From contig JAJDER010000091.1 of assembly GCA_029259725.1 (NCBI GenBank), positions 1 through 64,000 of the forward strand: a DNA stretch of 64,000 nucleotides, written 5' to 3'. How positions within the stretch are numbered: the first letter of the stretch is position 1; the number at the start of each line of letters is the position of its first letter. The notes beneath the pieces are model-generated. The model saw nothing but the letters and a program-made list of their open reading frames with translations. It ran no database searches and was not told the DNA's origin. The stretch comes from Planctomycetota bacterium (GTDB taxonomy: Bacteria > Planctomycetota > B15-G4). Position numbers and translations under genes: made by a program. Below are positions 63,061-64,000 of the stretch, in pieces.

Positions 63061-64000
63061 ATGACGTCACCGTTGCGTGCCCTGCTCCTGACCAGCCTCG
63101 TCGCCCTTGCGTTCGGCCCGGCCGCCGTCGCGTCCGACCTGACCCTCGACGGGCAGATCGACGCCGCGCCCATGTCGGGGACGTCGCTGACCCTCTCGAT
63201 CACCGGCACGCCCGGCGCGCCCGTCCTGCTGCTGCTCGACGTCGAGCCGGGACCGACGAACATCTTCGGCCAGACGCTGGAGATCGGCTTCTCGCCCAGC
63301 CTGCTGGTCGTATCGCTCGGCGACATGCCCGGCAGCGGGACGCTCAACGTCGACACCGACATCCCCTTCGACGAGTCCTTCGTCGGCGCGACCTTCTACA
63401 CCCTGGCCGCGGTGGCGGACGGCGCGGGCTCCGCGACGCACGACTACAGCAACGGCGGCTCGGTCACGATCACCGATCGCGACGTCAACGTCGCCGGCCG
63501 GGCGCTCGGGAGCTACCCGCACGTCGAGTTCGCGCGGACCTTCAACGCCGGCACCGACCTGGTCGTGGCCATCGACCCCGAGCTGCACCCCGAGACCGCC
63601 GGCCTGACCGCCGACGTGTACGTCACGGCCCCGCAGAGCCGCGGCCAGTGGATCAACAACCCGGGCCTCACCGACGTGCGCGGCACGCCGACCACGGTGA
63701 CCTTCTCCGGCGCGGACCTGGCCTCCAACACCTTCGCTCTCGACGCCGGCACGCTGCTGCCGGCCAGCGGCCCGGTGATCGGTGAGGCCTATGACGTGGT
63801 CGTGGACTTCGATCAGGACGGCCTGTTCGACGGCGACGACTTCATCGACGGCTTCGACGACACCGAGCACGGGCTCTACGTCGTGCGCGACATCACCCAG
63901 CCCGGTCCCTTCGCGGTGACCGAGGCGCTCTACTCGGGCGGCACCAACCTCGCGCAGAACCTGTTCTACCCGTCGAACATCGCCAACCTGGGCGTGCTCA
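63061..64000 (+). CDS. Secreted hypothetical protein, truncated by the window edge
   Basis: Manual translation from ATG 63061: MTSPLRALLLTSLVALAFGPAAVASDLTLDGQIDAAPMSGTSLTLSITGTPGAPVLLLLDVEPGPTNIFGQTLEIGFSPSLLV... open to the right edge. Not in the ORF track. Confidence 0.8.
   Translation, partial: MTSPLRALLLTSLVALAFGPAAVASDLTLDGQIDAAPMSGTSLTLSITGTPGAPVLLLLDVEPGPTNIFGQTLEIGFSPSLLVVSLGDMPGSGTLNVDTDIPFDESFVGATFYTLAAVADGAGSATHDYSNGGSVTITDRDVNVAGRALGSYPHVEFARTFNAGTDLVVAIDPELHPETAGLTADVYVTAPQSRGQWINNPGLTDVRGTPTTVTFSGADLASNTFALDAGTLLPASGPVIGEAYDVVVDFDQDGLFDGDDFIDGFDDTEHGLYVVRDITQPGPFAVTEALYSGGTNLAQNLFYPSNIANLGVL

Overview
High-GC, gene-dense bacterial window of planctomycete-like character. The lineage is inferred from gene content: DUF1549/DUF1553 + DUF1501 cluster, ECF sigma factors, Ser/Thr kinases fused to TPR or FGE domains, CRTAC1/VCBS proteins. 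I support about 37 protein-coding genes, most of them secreted, lipoprotein or signalling proteins. I found no rRNA, tRNA, CRISPR array or prophage. The ORF track is full of spurious antisense ORFs caused by GC bias, and it misses one real CDS that runs off the right edge (63061-64000). Most interesting observations: (1) a recurrent C-terminal module of about 108-110 aa (consensus ..h-P-[FL]-K-G-G-x-[LI]-[VL]-[PA].. ending ..[ST]-N-A..P-COOH) on otherwise unrelated secreted proteins (gingipain-like C25 protease, EEP nuclease/phosphatase, M12B-like metalloprotease and others), a candidate sorting/anchoring domain; (2) an apparent operon in which an ECF sigma factor is fused through a TM helix to a carboxypeptidase-regulatory-like array, followed by two paralogous thioredoxin-fold proteins lacking CxxC; (3) a 182-bp near-palindromic MITE-like element bounded by CTAG, inserted exactly where two convergent genes appear to have shared a CTAG double stop codon, plus a second 166-bp CTAG-bounded palindrome at 1076-1241; (4) tandem small coiled-coil/HTH proteins, one with an AT-hook-like motif. 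All family assignments come from motif recognition by eye. No database searches were run.
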